Shown piece after piece: positions 4,885 to 5,502 of a stretch of DNA of 5,502 nt. Position 1 is the stretch's first letter. Each line of letters starts with the position of its first letter. The notes beneath the pieces are model-generated. The model saw only the letters and a list, made by a program, of their open reading frames with translations, had not been told where the DNA came from and did no database searches. This DNA comes from Balneolaceae bacterium SMO_bin1 (GTDB lineage Bacteria > Bacteroidota > Rhodothermia > Balneolales > Balneolaceae). The stretch is taken from the NCBI GenBank assembly GCA_003123965.1, contig NNSL01000309.1:1-5502 (forward strand), given 5' to 3'. Made by a program: the position numbers and the translations under genes.

Positions 4885-5502
4885 ATGATTTCCAAGGAGA
4901 TACTTAAAAAAGTTCGCAAAATTGAAATCCGTACCAAGGGTATGGTCAACAATGTGTTTGGCGGCGAATACCAGTCGGCATTTAAAGGGCGGGGTATGGA
5001 ATTCTCAGAAGTGCGCGCCTACACCTACGGCGACGACATCCGGCAGATCGACTGGAATGTGACGGCTCGCTCTGGTGAACCTTTTATTAAAATGTTTGAA
5101 GAAGAGCGCGAGCAAACCCTTATGCTCTGCGTTGATATTTCGCCCAGCGGCCTGTTTGGCAGCCAAAGCCAGACCAAAATGGAGCTGGCCATTGAAATAT
5201 GTGCGGTGCTGGCATTCAGCGCCATCAAAAACAGCGACAAGGTTGGGCTCATTTTATTTACGGATGTCATCGAAAAAGTTGTTCCGCCCAAGAAAGGACG
5301 CACCCATGTGCTGCGGCTCATTCGCGAGCTGCTTACCACCGAGCCCAAAGGCACCGGCACCGATATCGGCGAAGCCCTCTCCTACGTAAATCGCCTGCTG
5401 AACCGGAAAGCGATTGTGGTGATGGCCAGCGATTTTCAGGATGAAAACTTTGACAAGCCCCTTAAAATCACCACCCGCAAGCACGATCTGGTGAATATTT
5501 TC
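4885..5502 (+). CDS. DUF58 / von Willebrand A-like protein (runs off the right edge)
   Basis: A member of the DUF58 family that in Bacteroidota usually belongs to MoxR/Bat (aerotolerance-type) gene groups; the proteins are cytoplasmic and thought to work with MoxR AAA+ ATPases, but the biochemical role is not settled. Seen: 206 residues open to the window end, with no signal peptide or membrane segment. The family core is at 35-62 (GRGMEFSEVRAYTYGDD then IRQIDWNVTAR). The vWA metal site DxSxS is intact as Asp84-Ser86-Ser88, followed by GTGTDIGEAL at about 156-164 and Asp183 in ASDFQD. Family members are about 290-300 residues, so roughly 90 are missing. The ATG at 4885 is the only usable start: an in-frame TAG lies at 4861-4863 and the next ATG is inside the conserved region. 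AAGGAG appears just after the ATG, not before it. No moxR gene precedes it here; downstream bat genes may lie beyond the edge. Confidence 0.93.
   Translation, partial: MISKEILKKVRKIEIRTKGMVNNVFGGEYQSAFKGRGMEFSEVRAYTYGDDIRQIDWNVTARSGEPFIKMFEEEREQTLMLCVDISPSGLFGSQSQTKMELAIEICAVLAFSAIKNSDKVGLILFTDVIEKVVPPKKGRTHVLRLIRELLTTEPKGTGTDIGEALSYVNRLLNRKAIVVMASDFQDENFDKPLKITTRKHDLVNIF

Noticed and set aside
5025..5484. Minus- and plus-strand alternative frames over the DUF58 gene.
   Set aside because: The frame from 4885 carries the DUF58 core and the DxSxS site; the others are shadows.

Overview
The window looks like chromosomal DNA from a Bacteroidota-like bacterium, most plausibly Balneolota or a relative (genera such as Balneola, Gracilimonas or Rhodohalobacter). 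The reasons are a Bacteroidota-type SusD-free lipoprotein metalloprotease of the DUF5118/DUF5117/DUF4953 (Met-zincin) family, a Bacteroidota-style DUF58 protein, base composition near 50% GC in genes with AT-rich gaps, and the absence of a Shine-Dalgarno sequence at all five inferred starts. The taxonomic call is inference, not a database result.

Left part, leftward transcription: the 5' two thirds of parA (soj, chromosome-partition ATPase; cut by the window edge) lies beyond a 182-base gap that follows ald (alanine dehydrogenase, complete). This gap holds, in the direction of transcription, the ald terminator, a 6+6 inverted repeat, a 7+7 inverted repeat containing a perfect DnaA box, and a parA promoter candidate.

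Middle, rightward: a lipoprotein zinc metalloprotease divergent from ald. It would be 813 residues, but one extra T at 2490-2492 splits it into an N-terminal 205-residue frame and a catalytic C-terminal frame. It ends at a strong hairpin terminator at 4428-4463.

Right part: converging on that terminator is a small leftward gene for an 88-residue winged-helix-like protein. It is split by a one-base deletion near 4633, and it has a good promoter and an inverted repeat over its -35. Its last codons and stop lie inside the terminator hairpin. Then a 183-base gap with short repeats leads to a strong sigma70-like promoter whose predicted start falls on the ATG of a DUF58 (von Willebrand A-like) gene that runs off the right edge.

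The genes are separate housekeeping and cell-envelope units, not one operon. I see no phage, transposon, CRISPR, tRNA or rRNA. The points most worth checking are the two single-base frame breaks (real decay or assembly error), the DnaA box at the parA promoter, and the apparently leaderless DUF58 mRNA. I do not see convincing evidence for a wholly new multi-gene system.
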